Positions 1 through 9,533 of a stretch of DNA of 64,000 nt are shown in pieces. Location: the NCBI GenBank assembly GCA_030272585.1, contig BSYQ01000001.1:1426001-1490000 (forward strand), given 5' to 3'. Every line of letters starts with the position of its first letter. Within the stretch, counting starts at the first letter, position 1. The notes beneath the pieces were generated by a model. The model did not search any database and had not been told where the DNA came from. It worked only from the letters and a program-made list of their open reading frames with translations. This DNA comes from Bryopsis sp. KO-2023 (Eukaryota > Chlorophyta > Ulvophyceae > Bryopsidales > Bryopsidaceae). The translations under genes were made by a program, and so were the position numbers.

Positions 1-614
1 TAGAACTTTGTGGGCTGATGAGCAGTGTTTATTTTGGAAAACTGCTGATCAGTCATTTGACTAATGTTTTCTAATGATTGAGGTTTTTATATGCCAAAGA
101 AGTAGGAAGTTGCAGAAAACATAAGTTCAAGTGTGCAGCAGGGTTCTTTGGTTGTTGATGTTTTATTAGACCTACAAGGGAGTAGGGTTTGATTTGATGA
201 TGAGTTTTCAGATCTTTATTGAGCTATGGAATTTCCCTAAAAGGTTGATTTATTTCAGTCAAAGTGCAGTAAGGGGCTACTGCAGTTCAGATGGGGAGGA
301 ATGTAGCGAATCAGGGTTTCTGACAGCCCTGCAGTACGTCAGCAGGCTTGCTGACAGTCCTGCAGTACTTTAAGTAGGAGGCTGGCTGCCCTGAGGCAGC
401 GTACAGTCAGTCAGGGTGTGCTGGCAGTGAAGTAGTACGTGGACTACTGAGCTGGCAGCTAGAATGTTCTAGAAGGTCGCTCAGCACCACAGGAATGGCC
501 GTGGGGCTGAGCTGGGCTCTGATTGAAAGGACTGCAAGGTCTGATGCCTTGCAGCAGTGATGCAGACTGATGTTACAGCCTATGATCAGTTAGGATCAAG
601 GCTGCTAGGGTATT
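1..614. other. Gene-free stretch with degenerate short repeats
   Basis: No convincing exon is seen. From about 280 to 560 the DNA is built from imperfect variants of a CTGACAGNCCTGCAGTAC-like phrase (near 321-338 and 350-367, with weaker echoes near 400-440). This looks like decayed repeat DNA, possibly belonging with the open frame and GGACTGG-rich sequence to its right. Confidence 0.4.
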
Positions 615-1331
615 CTATAACTTCTTGGGGTTTGAACGTTCTTGTAACCTTACTTTGGGATTGAACTCCCTTTGTCTCGCTTCCAAGTCGTCTATTCTTT
701 CCCTCCAAGCCGTTTCAGGCTTGCAGTTCACAGCCAGCAGCCCACAATAGCGGTCTGCAGGCGGATTCACTACACCCGAAAACGTTCGTTGCATGGGTGG
801 AGCTTCTGGCAGACTTTGTGTAGACAACCATTGGCTTGGAAAATTGTTGTCCTCTGTGGCTTTGACCCGATCGTCGTCGGAGATGCGGCCAATTATCTGT
901 GTCACTTGTGGGTTTTTCCACCCGGCGCCATGCCCTTTCACCAGAATAGCTCGAACCAGAGCAGCACTACCACGGATTAGTTCCTGTCCGTCTGCCAAAG
1001 GCATCTCCCGGGACTGTTGGAACGCTTTGTCCATTTCTAGCGACGCAGCGGCTGCTGGTCCTAGAAAGGTTGAATGGATCAGCGGTGTAAGGCTCTCCTG
1101 TGTGGTATTTGCACTCATACGTGCGAGTTCAGTTCTCAGTGACGAGTTTTCCCGGCGAATATCATTTTGCACAGCAGCAATGTCCGATACATGGGCGATG
1201 AGCTGAGAAAGTTGCTCGGCCGTGGCCGGAGCAGATACTTCTTCCTCGATATCATGAACCTCTGGAGTGGATTCTGGCATATTTGCGCGAGTTGGGGAAA
1301 TTCTTGACCAAAATCCCGTGGACATCAACAC
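615..1331 (-). CDS. Uncharacterised 238-codon open frame, possible retroelement gag-like remnant
   Basis: A single uninterrupted minus-strand frame of 238 codons. The N-terminal part is acidic. Residues about 40-85 (AEQLSQLIAHVSDIAAV and onwards) have spaced hydrophobics that suggest a coiled coil, and the C-terminal 40 residues are basic. I see no protease, reverse transcriptase, zinc knuckle or other named motif. It lies inside repeat-like DNA, and a coiled-coil frame in such a setting is what the first frame of a retrotransposon often looks like, but no second frame or LTR is visible. Codon use is not obviously biased. It could also be a chance frame. Low confidence. Confidence 0.3.
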   Translation of the reverse strand: MLMSTGFWSRISPTRANMPESTPEVHDIEEEVSAPATAEQLSQLIAHVSDIAAVQNDIRRENSSLRTELARMSANTTQESLTPLIHSTFLGPAAAASLEMDKAFQQSREMPLADGQELIRGSAALVRAILVKGHGAGWKNPQVTQIIGRISDDDRVKATEDNNFPSQWLSTQSLPEAPPMQRTFSGVVNPPADRYCGLLAVNCKPETAWRERIDDLEARQREFNPKVRLQERSNPKKL

Positions 1332-1891
1332 GTGAGACCGAGATAGCAGTGGGCGTGAACGGGAGAGTATTTCAGCTGGACTGGCAGCTTGCGACAGATG
1401 GCCTTGGATTGACTTGGCTGAGGTGAAATGGAAGTTGAGTTGGGACCGAAAGAGTCGCCAGAAACAACGTGCTTACAGCCGTCCCGACGAAGGTCAACGA
1501 ACTGTGTACTGCCAGGTTGCTGGACTTTGGCCAGGTTAACTGGACTGGCTGGAAACTCAGGTCAACTGGGCCTGATTGTGCACAGGGAAAACTCTCACAA
1601 AGACCCCAGGGAATTCGATATCCAAGCTGGAATTTGTGAATGACAACACTATGAATTTGTGAAGTCGATATGTGCACTCAGCTGAAGGAGCTGGAAGGCT
1701 CCAAATTGCCAGACTGGAGCCACTGAGGCCAAGCCAGCCTCTGTAAGAGTGGCAGGGTTCCTGGGAACCACTATCTGTGTCAGCAAAATTCCAGGAAGTT
1801 GACTGGACTTGGGGAACCTGTTTGGACAGGGACTTTGCCTCAAGTGAGGACTACAACCCTTGGGGGGTTGCGAAGAAGGAATAGTATTGCC
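1332..1891. other. GGACTGG-rich decayed repeat, no gene
   Basis: The stretch contains many loose variants of CTGGACTGG/GCCAGGTT (for example 1510-1570 and 1700-1810) and grades into the minisatellite that follows. No open frame looks like a gene. Confidence 0.4.
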
Positions 1892-2102
1892 GGTAATGCC
1901 GGACTTGGTGCCAGGAACGCTGGACTTTGTTCCGGTAATGCCGGATGGGTGCCAGGAACGCTGGACTTGATGCCGGTAATGCCGGACTTAGTGCCAGGAA
2001 CGCTGGACTTTTGTTTTCCGGTAATGCCGGATGGGTGCCAGGAACGCTGGACTTGATGCCGGTAATGCCGGACTGAGTGCCAGGAACGCTGGACTGAATG
2101 CC
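1892..2102 (+). repeat. Minisatellite, five 41-45 base units
   Basis: Five head-to-tail units start near 1892, 1934, 1975, 2020 and 2061. Each begins GGTAATGCCGGA and contains GTGCCAGGAACGCTGGACTT. Units alternate between a form with GGACTTGGTGCC or close variants and a form with GGATGGGTGCC, so the array has a dimeric higher-order period of about 83-86 bases. A decayed sixth unit may follow at 2103. The open frames crossing it on both strands are by-products of the repeat. Confidence 0.9.
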
Positions 2103-2519
2103 TGAAACCTGGCTGGTTGCCAAGGAATCGGACTTAGGAACAAAGGTAGGTACGGGTAGCCGGAACGGAGTAGATGGCGGAACTGGACTTCAAGGATGGC
2201 GGATACGCTAGCCAGGGGTAGTGGACGATGTAGTAGCGGTTGGCTGTTGACTGGAATGAAGAGGAGCCCACCGAGGTCCGTGTAGGAGGTGGTGTTGACA
2301 GCAGCGCAGCAGCAATTTGTTGATGGTCGTGCAGCAGCAGTCTTGGACGCTTGCGGAACTTGTAGACGAAAACCACGGAACAGACTGAACTGTTGGTGGT
2401 AGAGAGAACTTGTTTTGTTTTGAGTGAATATCACCCACAACGCCAGCGACCTAAGCCGAAGGCGAGCAGGCGAAAACAAAAAGGAAAACAAGAATTGGAA
2501 AGCCAAAGCCGCTTTCCAC
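2103..2519. other. No gene seen
   Basis: Non-repetitive sequence between the minisatellite and the tRNA-like fold. Several overlapping frames exist on both strands but none shows family resemblance or convincing splice structure. Confidence 0.4.
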
Positions 2520-2585
2520 GAAGCGAAAGAGTGGTTAACGCTTCGGGGACGTTCGGCGTATCTGGGTTCGACTCCCAGACGTCCC
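2520..2585 (+). other. tRNA-like fold without an anticodon arm
   Basis: Bases 2520-2544 form a 6-bp stem (GAAGCG/CGCTTC) around AAAGAGTGGTTAA, which resembles a D-loop. Bases 2546-2552 (GGGACGT) pair perfectly with 2579-2585 (ACGTCCC) like an acceptor stem. Between them 2562-2578 is a perfect T-arm: 5-bp stem CTGGG/CCCAG and the canonical loop TTCGACT. Only nine bases separate acceptor and T-arm, so no anticodon arm is present and it cannot be a normal tRNA. It may be the head of a tRNA-derived SINE or a truncated tRNA pseudogene. Confidence 0.5.
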
Positions 2586-2671
2586 TTCTGAAAGCTGCGA
2601 TGAAAAATGGAGCATTTTCTTATGTTCGACGACACAGTCGTCACGGTGGGTCGGGGACCGGGGAACAAGCA

Positions 2672-2773
2672 AGTCGCACGCGGTTTGCGACTGAACTGAT
2701 AAGGTCGCACCGGGGAACAAACAGGTCGCACATGATGTGCGACTTTCACTTTAGTCGCACAGCGTGTGCGACT
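2672..2773. repeat. Three consecutive GTCGCAC hairpins
   Basis: Three perfect inverted repeats: 2672-2692 (AGTCGCA/TGCGACT, 7-base loop), 2725-2743 (GTCGCAC/GTGCGAC, 5-base loop) and 2753-2773 (AGTCGCAC/GTGCGACT, 5-base loop). The first two are each preceded by ACCGGGGAACAA, so part of the block is a tandem duplication. The stem word is the same as in the 64-base array at 5.6 kb. Confidence 0.85.
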
Positions 2774-2989
2774 TGTATTTTTTTTTCTTCCGTTGCCAGC
2801 AGCGATATGACTAATCACTGCAACAACAAAACCTATACGACGTTTTGGTGTCATTTTCTTCGGCACCCTGCTTCCAGCCCAGCGCCTACTATCGCAGCGC
2901 CCCCTCGAGAAAGCTGCTTCAAGACGCGGCTCTGTTCGTCAGGGATTTTTCCTTGGCTTCCGTGTTTGGGGGGGCTTGCCAGATTGGAA

Positions 2990-4739
2990 ATGGAGTCGAA
3001 TGATGGCGAAGCCTCCAAAAGAGAGGCGCTGCGGAAAGCCGGTCAGGACTACTTTCAAGGAGCAAGCCGAGAAGGGGAGAACTCCAAACGAATGAAAGAG
3101 AAAGTTGCAGCAAGGGGGGGACCTTGGAGTGGAAGGGAGTGTCGAAGCGGAAGACCAGGATTTTGAAGCAGTGGGACGAGTGATTCAAGGCTCTAAGTAT
3201 TACGTGTTTTTGGCTGTGTATGCTGCCTGCCAAGCCGCTGGGCTGGTGCTGCTGGAGGTAATTGTTTTGGTTGTAATTGGGAAGCCGATTATGTTTAAAA
3301 AAAAAAACCCAAAAGTAAGAAACCCTCTTTGATCAAAATGAAAAAAAACTGGGAAAAGGTAAAAACGAGGGAGGGGGGGGTGTCCTGTCAAACAAGATTT
3401 TCTAATGTTTTATTTTAATGATGTTTGGGGGGTGGGGCCTGGGAGTTTCTTATAGCCAATCAAAATCAGAAAGATAGGATGCAAAGGATAGGATGAAATA
3501 GGCGAACATAACAATTCTCAGTGCGAAAAAAAGTGACAATCATCATTGCAAGAAGGAAGCTAGGAACATGCAATCCCAAAAAACAAGCCTTTCGCTGTAA
3601 GGTGAAGAGTGGCTTTATTTTGTTTGCGACAGAGATGCGCTCGGCTGGTGAAAACTCCGTTTCTAATTGCATTTTGGCACATGATTCCGTTGCCGCTTGT
3701 CCTATGGGGATTAAGCCTGGCTGGAATAGTTTCCCTGAAAAGCTATAGCTGGATGAGGCTCCGCTCCAATCTATTAGTCACGCTTGTCCACGCGATCCAA
3801 GTGAGTAGCAGCTCAGTCACTGTCTGCTGAAAATTTATGCCCTTCCTGGAAATATTGTGTGTGTGTGTGTATATTCCATTTTTTCTGCCATCAACACCTA
3901 CTTCAAAAGTCGAATTCACAGTTGTGGTTTGGCCAATGGCAAGCAGCTGCGGAAACCCTCCATAATCAAGGATCTGAAAGGGCAACAGGAAGCTGCTTGC
4001 AATTTTTTCACATGCTCGCTCATGAAAGAATTGGGTTTTTTTTGGTGCCTATCATGTGTTTTTGACTTGGTTTCAGGTGCGTCTGTGTTTCGCAGTTTTT
4101 GTCCCTTGTTCTGGGGTTGTGCTTCAAGGCGTGGTTTTCCTTATCACCTGGATTTGCTTTTCGCTGATTTTGCTGGAGGTGGCTTTCGATGTAAAATTTT
4201 CGGGAAATCGATGCTCCGTAAACAGCAACTTGCGTTGATGATCGGTCTCGCTGGCTTCTGTAAGTTGTTTTGACTGAAAGCATTCTCAGGTTTTCCTCAG
4301 ATATTATTTTTATTTTGATTATTTTTTTTTCCGGCTTTGTCCAGCAGTTCGATTGGGATAATTGCATTTGTTTAATTCACCACTGTGGGTAGAATCCATA
4401 ACGCTTTCAGCCTTGGAGCAACTCAAAATAAAACAACGAAATAAAGGAAAAAGCATTGCACTCCCTCACAGTTGGAAATGTTTTGCCTGAAGAAACCGTA
4501 TAGTTAGTTGAACTGCCAGACTAAGCTTGAAAGAGGTGTGTACAAGAATGTGAATAGATAAAAAAATGGGGTTGGGTGGTGCAGTGGTTCAGGCCAGCTC
4601 CACGGATGCATCGCTGATATGGGGGGCGATGTCCATGTTGGTGTGGACGATTGCTCAAGGAGGAAGGTTCTTACTGTTGCTGGTCGAAAGAGACACTTCG
4701 ACAGCATCTGAGCTGGTCAAGAGGGTGGAATCCATGTGA
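2990..4739 (+). CDS. Putative multi-pass membrane protein, unidentified, apparently frameshifted
   Basis: I do not recognise the family. The proposed start ATG at 2990 opens a charged N-terminus (MESNDGEASKREALRKAG). After the G7 run at 3114-3120 the coding signal continues in another frame to a donor at 3258, ending with a hydrophobic helix (YYVFLAVYAACQAAGLVLLE). The next exon, 3633-3800, is phase 0 and holds a second membrane segment (IPLPLVLWGLSLAGIV). Further in-phase exons are likely at 3922-~4044 (its 3' end is unclear because the following intron would be only about 32 bases), 4077-4178 (hydrophobic) and 4593-4739, ending with a TGA stop. Removing one G from the run would join the first two frames. 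The exon set is plausible but rests on splice signals and hydrophobic pattern only; the gene may also be decayed. Confidence 0.4.
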
Positions 4740-5632
4740 GGTAAAACACACCAAAACAATCACCCCTCTTTCTTCCCTTTCCTATTCATGTTTTCAAAGG
4801 GTTTTGTTTGGTTCATGAAACGTACCCCCCCCAGCAAAAGCTGCTTCGAAATCGACGCCTTTTCTTTTTGTTATTTTTGTTACGAGAATCGGCTGTGAAA
4901 TGGGAGCCTGCAGATCACATGTTTTATCAACATGCCGTCCCAGCCATTCCCGTGTTAATACTCCTGTTCGAAGAGGCCTACACGCTGGTGGCCTGAAATT
5001 CCACCAAATTTCAGCTAGTGTCGACTGAAATTCTTGTTGTCCTATGCCTTCCACAGCCTAATCAGAGTATTCAGAAAATGGAGGGGTATCAGTGGTCGGA
5101 ATGGAAAGCTGCATGAAGGGCAGTCGATCAACGATCCGAAGAGGTGGCCGGCAATCACGGTTGTGGGGAGCAAATAACGATACGAATTCCGGTGCTCTGT
5201 TTGCCCCGGTTCCCTATTCTTGAAGGGGGTATGTCTGTGGTACGATGGGGGCATCAAGGGTGGCAGGGGGGGTTACACTGTGGGGAAAGGAAGTGTGATG
5301 AGGGGGGTATGGATTTGCCTGTTGATTTTGACGAGGGCTCTTGCTGGAAACCACACTTCATTCTGTAATTCAAAATAGAATTTCTAGAGAAACTCAGACT
5401 GGAAGAGAGGTGGATGTTTTGATCGAGAAAGATTGGAATGGTGAAGTTGTGTGGGAATTGGAATATATTTGAACGATGTTTTACCTTGCTCTGGGTGGGA
5501 ATTGTTGTTTATTGGGGGTGGGGGAAGGAATGATATGTAATATGAGTTTAATGTTGTTTTTTTGGTTGTCTGGTCGCACCTGCATGCGACTCAATTCCCA
5601 CGACTCTATTCGAGTCGCACAACACAACCAAC
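4740..5632. other. No clear gene
   Basis: Possible extra exons near 4914-4996 and 5055-5103 could not be tied in phase to the upstream gene. The rest is GT-rich sequence leading into the 64-base array; GTCGCA words begin to appear at about 5572. Confidence 0.35.
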
Positions 5633-6144
5633 GGTCGCATATGGGTGGCTACTTGGTCGCACACTTTTGCGACCTAATTTTCATGACTTTCTCCCCGGTC
5701 GCATATGGGTGGCTACCTGGTCGCACACCCCTGCGACCTAATTTCCACGACTTTCTCCCCGGTCGCATATGGGTGGCTACATGGTCGCACACCCCTGCGA
5801 CCTAATTGTGACGATTCTTGTTTCGGTCGCATATGGGTGGCTACCTGGTCGCACACCCCTGCGACCTAACCGTGACGATTTTTGTTTCGGTCGCATATGG
5901 GTGGCTACCTGGTCGCACACCCCTGCGACCTAATTGTGACGATTCTTGTTTCGGTCGCATATGGGTGGCTACCTGGTCGCACACCCCTGCGACCTAACTG
6001 TGACGATTTTTGTTTCGGTCGCAAATGGGTGGCTACCTGGTCGCAAACCCCTGCGACCTAACTGTGACGATTTTTGTTTCGGTCGCAAATGGGTGGCTAC
6101 CTGGTCGCACACCCCTGCGACCTAAAGCTTCTGCGACCTCAATA
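5633..6144 (+). repeat. Tandem array, eight exact 64-base units with hairpins
   Basis: Units start at 5633, 5697, 5761, 5825, 5889, 5953, 6017 and 6081, so the period is exactly 64 throughout. Each unit reads GGTCGCATATGGGTGGCTAC, then CTGGTCGCACACCCCTGCGA, then CCTAATTGTGACGATT and a T-rich tail, with few substitutions. Each holds a perfect 7-bp stem GGTCGCA/TGCGACC with a 6-base loop. The period is not a multiple of three, so frames rotate and no coding function is implied. Unit 1 differs in its loop (CACTTT), and units 7-8 share ATATG to AAATG changes. Confidence 0.97.
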
Positions 6145-6360
6145 TTTCGGTCGCACACACTTATGTCGCACACAGGTGCGACTGTTTTTTGTCTCTGCGA
6201 CTGGGGACTGCATCAAAGACGTCACCTCTGTGCGACTTTAAATTCTAGGTCGAATATGGGTGGCTACCTGGGCGCACAGGGGTGCGACCGTTGACGTCGC
6301 GTGCACGACTCTGTACACTTCACTGCGACATTACAAGTTTGGTCGCACAGGGGTGAATTT
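6145..6360 (+). repeat. Decayed continuation of the GGTCGCA array
   Basis: GGTCGCAC, GTCGCACACAGGTGCGAC and one partial unit (AATATGGGTGGCTACCTGG near 6252) continue the array out of register, ending near 6350 with GGTCGCACAGGGGTG. Spacing is irregular, as expected for a diverging array edge. Confidence 0.8.
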
Positions 6361-7687
6361 CCCATAGTGTGGAGCAGTGAAAAGGGCACCAGGGTTTATC
6401 TAAACATCTCACGACTTTGATTTTTGGGACAAAAAACTTAAAATTTTCCGTCAATTACGTGTAAAAGATTAGCTTTCACATGACAGATGTTAATTTTGCT
6501 CCTTCTCCACACTGCATGTGTAACTGTTGAATTCTGTCCATATCAAATAAATGCATCGACACAACTTGAACTTCCAAAAATAGAATAAACTAACAAGACT
6601 GATTCAATTACACCACGACCTGCTGCCATCCAGATTGTGACGGTGTCCTCGTCTATTACCCATTACATCACAGTACCCTCACCCCAACACCAGCTAGAGA
6701 AACGAGAGAAAACAAATCCTCCCCTGGGGAAACTTTCTCTTTTCTACCTACAGAAAAGTCCCATTCAAGTTTTCTAAGGTAAAAATTTTGCATTGAAAAA
6801 AAAACGTTCAACAAAAAAACCAGGCCAGTGGACGTGTTTTTCAGGGGCCTCAAGAGTAGAATTGGCTAATTGTCATTGAGCCAGCGAGGGAAAAAACGTT
6901 CATGTAGGACCATTTTTGTTGGGTGGAAAACACAATCCTATGGATTCCGAGAAGTTAGCAGCAGGTGCGTTGGAGGCAATGCACTACATCTGTTGGATTG
7001 GAGGCGCTACAGGAATCGAACCTGGAGAACACCATTGCTGTGGTATTGGAGGGCAGCAAGCTCCAGGGGATAGTGATTTATAACTTTGCAAATAATCGCG
7101 GCTAGCTTCCTTACATAATCATTTGAAACCTGTGTGGATGGGGGTGGAAAACTTCTATTCTTTTCCCAGGACCAACTCCTCCACAAGCAGTGTCGTCACA
7201 TGGAGGGTTTACTAATTTTGGTCTGCTGAACAATGACATGTGCCTAAACGATTAATATCAAAAAAATGCGATCTCAAGTGATGTTGCAACGTCCCTTGGT
7301 GTGACAGATCTTTGAGAACCTTTCCTTCACTGACATCGAGTGTTACAACTCGAGATGGAAAAAAACATAAAAAATTATCCTTGTCTTGTGTGCACAATTT
7401 CCTGTCAATGCACTGGCAAGTAAAAAAGTTCATCAAAAAGAATTTCAACGGCTACCTATCCACCCCCTGGAAGATCTGGCAACCCTCTCCACATCATTTT
7501 TTGCGCAGTAGGATATGATCCCAAAACAACACAAGAAAAAACACCATGCTATTGACAGGACCATGACCATCCTGTGGTCAATTCGCGCACCTATTCTGTG
7601 CACAAAACCACCCCCTCCTTCCTGATACCTCTCAATCCCCAACCATTGCTGCCCCCATGTCAGACACATTCACAGGGATGTTTGCCC
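6361..7687. other. No gene seen; likely includes the 3' UTR of the minus-strand transporter
   Basis: Short overlapping frames only. The right end lies just downstream of the transporter stop codon and should hold its 3' UTR. On the minus strand near 7015-7035 there is a T-arm-like CAGGTTCGATTCCTG word, without the rest of a tRNA. Confidence 0.4.
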
Positions 7688-9145
7688 TCACAGTAATGGC
7701 GCAGCGTCAGACTCAGGATTGACAATATTGCCATTGGTTTCATCCTTTCCATCGACAGGAGTTTTCGCAACAGCAATGTAAGCTGAGAGATCCTCCTCTA
7801 ACAAGTGGTGCCGACTGTGAAAGAAAAAGTACGCCACTCCGACCGCATACCAAATCGCAACCCCCAACATAGCAAATCTGTTCTTGGGGTCCAGGAATAA
7901 CGAACAGAACGTTATCACCACCAGGATCAGCACAGCCCCAGCACCCCACACACCCATAGGGCTCTTGAACGACCTGTCTGCATCAGGGGACCTAAATCTG
8001 ATAACAATATAGGAAACCAGTTGCATCATGTAAGAGATCAGGGCACCAAACAGTGTCATGTTCACTAGGATTGCAGCCGCCCTGCTCTCTTCCCCAAGGG
8101 TATGGATGGTGAAAGACAGCAGCCAGCCCACCACCCCACTTGCGATGATTGCAACATAGGGTGCCTTATTCCTGGCTGTTTTGGATAAGCCTCTTGGAAA
8201 GTAACCTGCTCTTGCCAAAGAGTACATTTGTCTTTGGAACGCGTACAGTATCCCTTGCAACGTGGTCAAGAGGCCTGTCGACCCCAAAAGGGTGAAAATT
8301 GTCAGACACAAGCCCTTGCCCCAGATCGGCTCCAAGGCTGTGGTCAAAGGCGCCGCTGCCGCTGCCAATCCCTCCGACCCAGGGTCCACGGACGCGTTGA
8401 TGAACAGCGTGGCGAATACGAGGGAGGCGACAGTCAAAACACCCAGGATGCCTCCAGGAGGAATATCCTTGCCAGGATCTACGACTTCCTCGGTGGCCAG
8501 CGGGACTGATTCGAGCCCCAAGTAAAACCACATCGCGTAAGGCATGGCAGCGAGAACTCCATAGACCCCTATCGCGGCATCGTCACCGGACTTGTTCAGC
8601 GCCCATTGTTCAAAGTCCAGGTGTGATATGGCTGAGCCAAAGAAAACTGCCAGGGTCGTCAGGGCGACGGCCAAAAACGCCAGCAGGACTCCAAAAGAGA
8701 GTTCTACCCCCAATAGACCAAATCCTCCGAAGAGGAGAAACAAGACGGCCCAGCAGAGAGGCTCGCTGACGTCCGGATAGACCTCACGCGCCATTGCTCC
8801 GAGGCCAACGGCGACGGTCGCACCTGCGAGCGCATATTCCATGTTTTCCGCCAGACCAGCGAGATAACCCCCCCAAGGGCCCATCGCCATTCGCGCGAAA
8901 ACATAGGCTCCGCCGGTCTGTCGTGATAAGCAAGCCAGCTCAATGATGCACAGCGTCAGGCCGAAGTATAGGAAAGTGGTGGCCATCACCGCGATCAACA
9001 TGTTCCAGAAGCCATACTGCAAGCCGTAATTCCATCCGAAGAACACCCCCGATATCACGACACTCACAGACAGCGTCCATATCTGAAACTTGGACGCATG
9101 GCGCTTTAGCACCCGCTGCTGAAAATATTCCAACGACACAGGCAT
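7688..9145 (-). CDS. Ethanolamine permease-type APC transporter, intronless
   Basis: The 485-residue product is a polytopic transporter of the amino acid-polyamine-organocation superfamily and most resembles ethanolamine permeases. It should carry a small amine across a membrane by ion coupling. Conserved family passages are WNYGLQYGFWNMLIAV, the segment around LSRQTGGAYVFARMAMGPWG, and GLAENMEYALAGATVAVGLG. About twelve hydrophobic segments are spread through the chain, and the C-terminal tail is short and hydrophilic. I chose the ATG at 9145 because the homologous region (FQQRVLKRHASKFQIW) begins just after it; the frame is open to 9352 and an acceptor-like GCAG lies just upstream, so a spliced 5' exon is possible. 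It has no introns, unlike its neighbours. The substrate is inferred from the family only. Confidence 0.85.
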   Translation of the reverse strand: MPVSLEYFQQRVLKRHASKFQIWTLSVSVVISGVFFGWNYGLQYGFWNMLIAVMATTFLYFGLTLCIIELACLSRQTGGAYVFARMAMGPWGGYLAGLAENMEYALAGATVAVGLGAMAREVYPDVSEPLCWAVLFLLFGGFGLLGVELSFGVLLAFLAVALTTLAVFFGSAISHLDFEQWALNKSGDDAAIGVYGVLAAMPYAMWFYLGLESVPLATEEVVDPGKDIPPGGILGVLTVASLVFATLFINASVDPGSEGLAAAAAPLTTALEPIWGKGLCLTIFTLLGSTGLLTTLQGILYAFQRQMYSLARAGYFPRGLSKTARNKAPYVAIIASGVVGWLLSFTIHTLGEESRAAAILVNMTLFGALISYMMQLVSYIVIRFRSPDADRSFKSPMGVWGAGAVLILVVITFCSLFLDPKNRFAMLGVAIWYAVGVAYFFFHSRHHLLEEDLSAYIAVAKTPVDGKDETNGNIVNPESDAAPLL

Positions 9146-9533
9146 AGGATCCCTGCAGCGCCCCACATGCTTCAAACATATTAGAGGAAAACGTGTTATC
9201 TCCAGTCGGTTTACCCTTGCTGCTCCAACCTGTCGAAGCGGGTGAGTAATACGACTTACTGAGACGACTAACAGCCCGTTGCTCCTCCAACTCGCATCAG
9301 GTCTAATAAAAGACAGGTTGATGGTGGATTTTTTTCCTAGGGCAGAAATCACGTGCTCGACCTGTCTTGACAGCCCTCATTTTATGCATTTATGGGGACA
9401 ATTAAGATTCCACAGTCTTACTCCAGCAAAATGAATGCTGTCCCAACACCCATCCAGGTTGCAAAGTCACTCAAACCTGGGAGTGCTCACCACGCCAAGT
9501 TTTGTTTTCTGAGTTTTGCGTCGAGGTGCGAAA
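9146..9533. promoter_or_regulatory. Divergent promoter region, transporter and GON4-like gene
   Basis: The two start codons face away from each other 388 bases apart, so both 5' UTRs and core promoters should lie here. I see no TATA box at a fixed position and no known operator-like site. Confidence 0.45.

Noticed and set aside
1851-2866. Long minus-strand frame through the minisatellite
   Set aside because: Low-complexity product created by the repeat, with no splice logic or homology.
5473-6294. Open frames of about 100 codons across the 64-base array
   Set aside because: The period is not divisible by three, so the frames only reflect absence of stops in the repeat; they have no start context or family resemblance.
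7000-7080. Possible tRNA gene on the minus strand
   Set aside because: Only the T-arm-like word is present; no 5' acceptor partner for the 3' end and no D or anticodon arm could be found.
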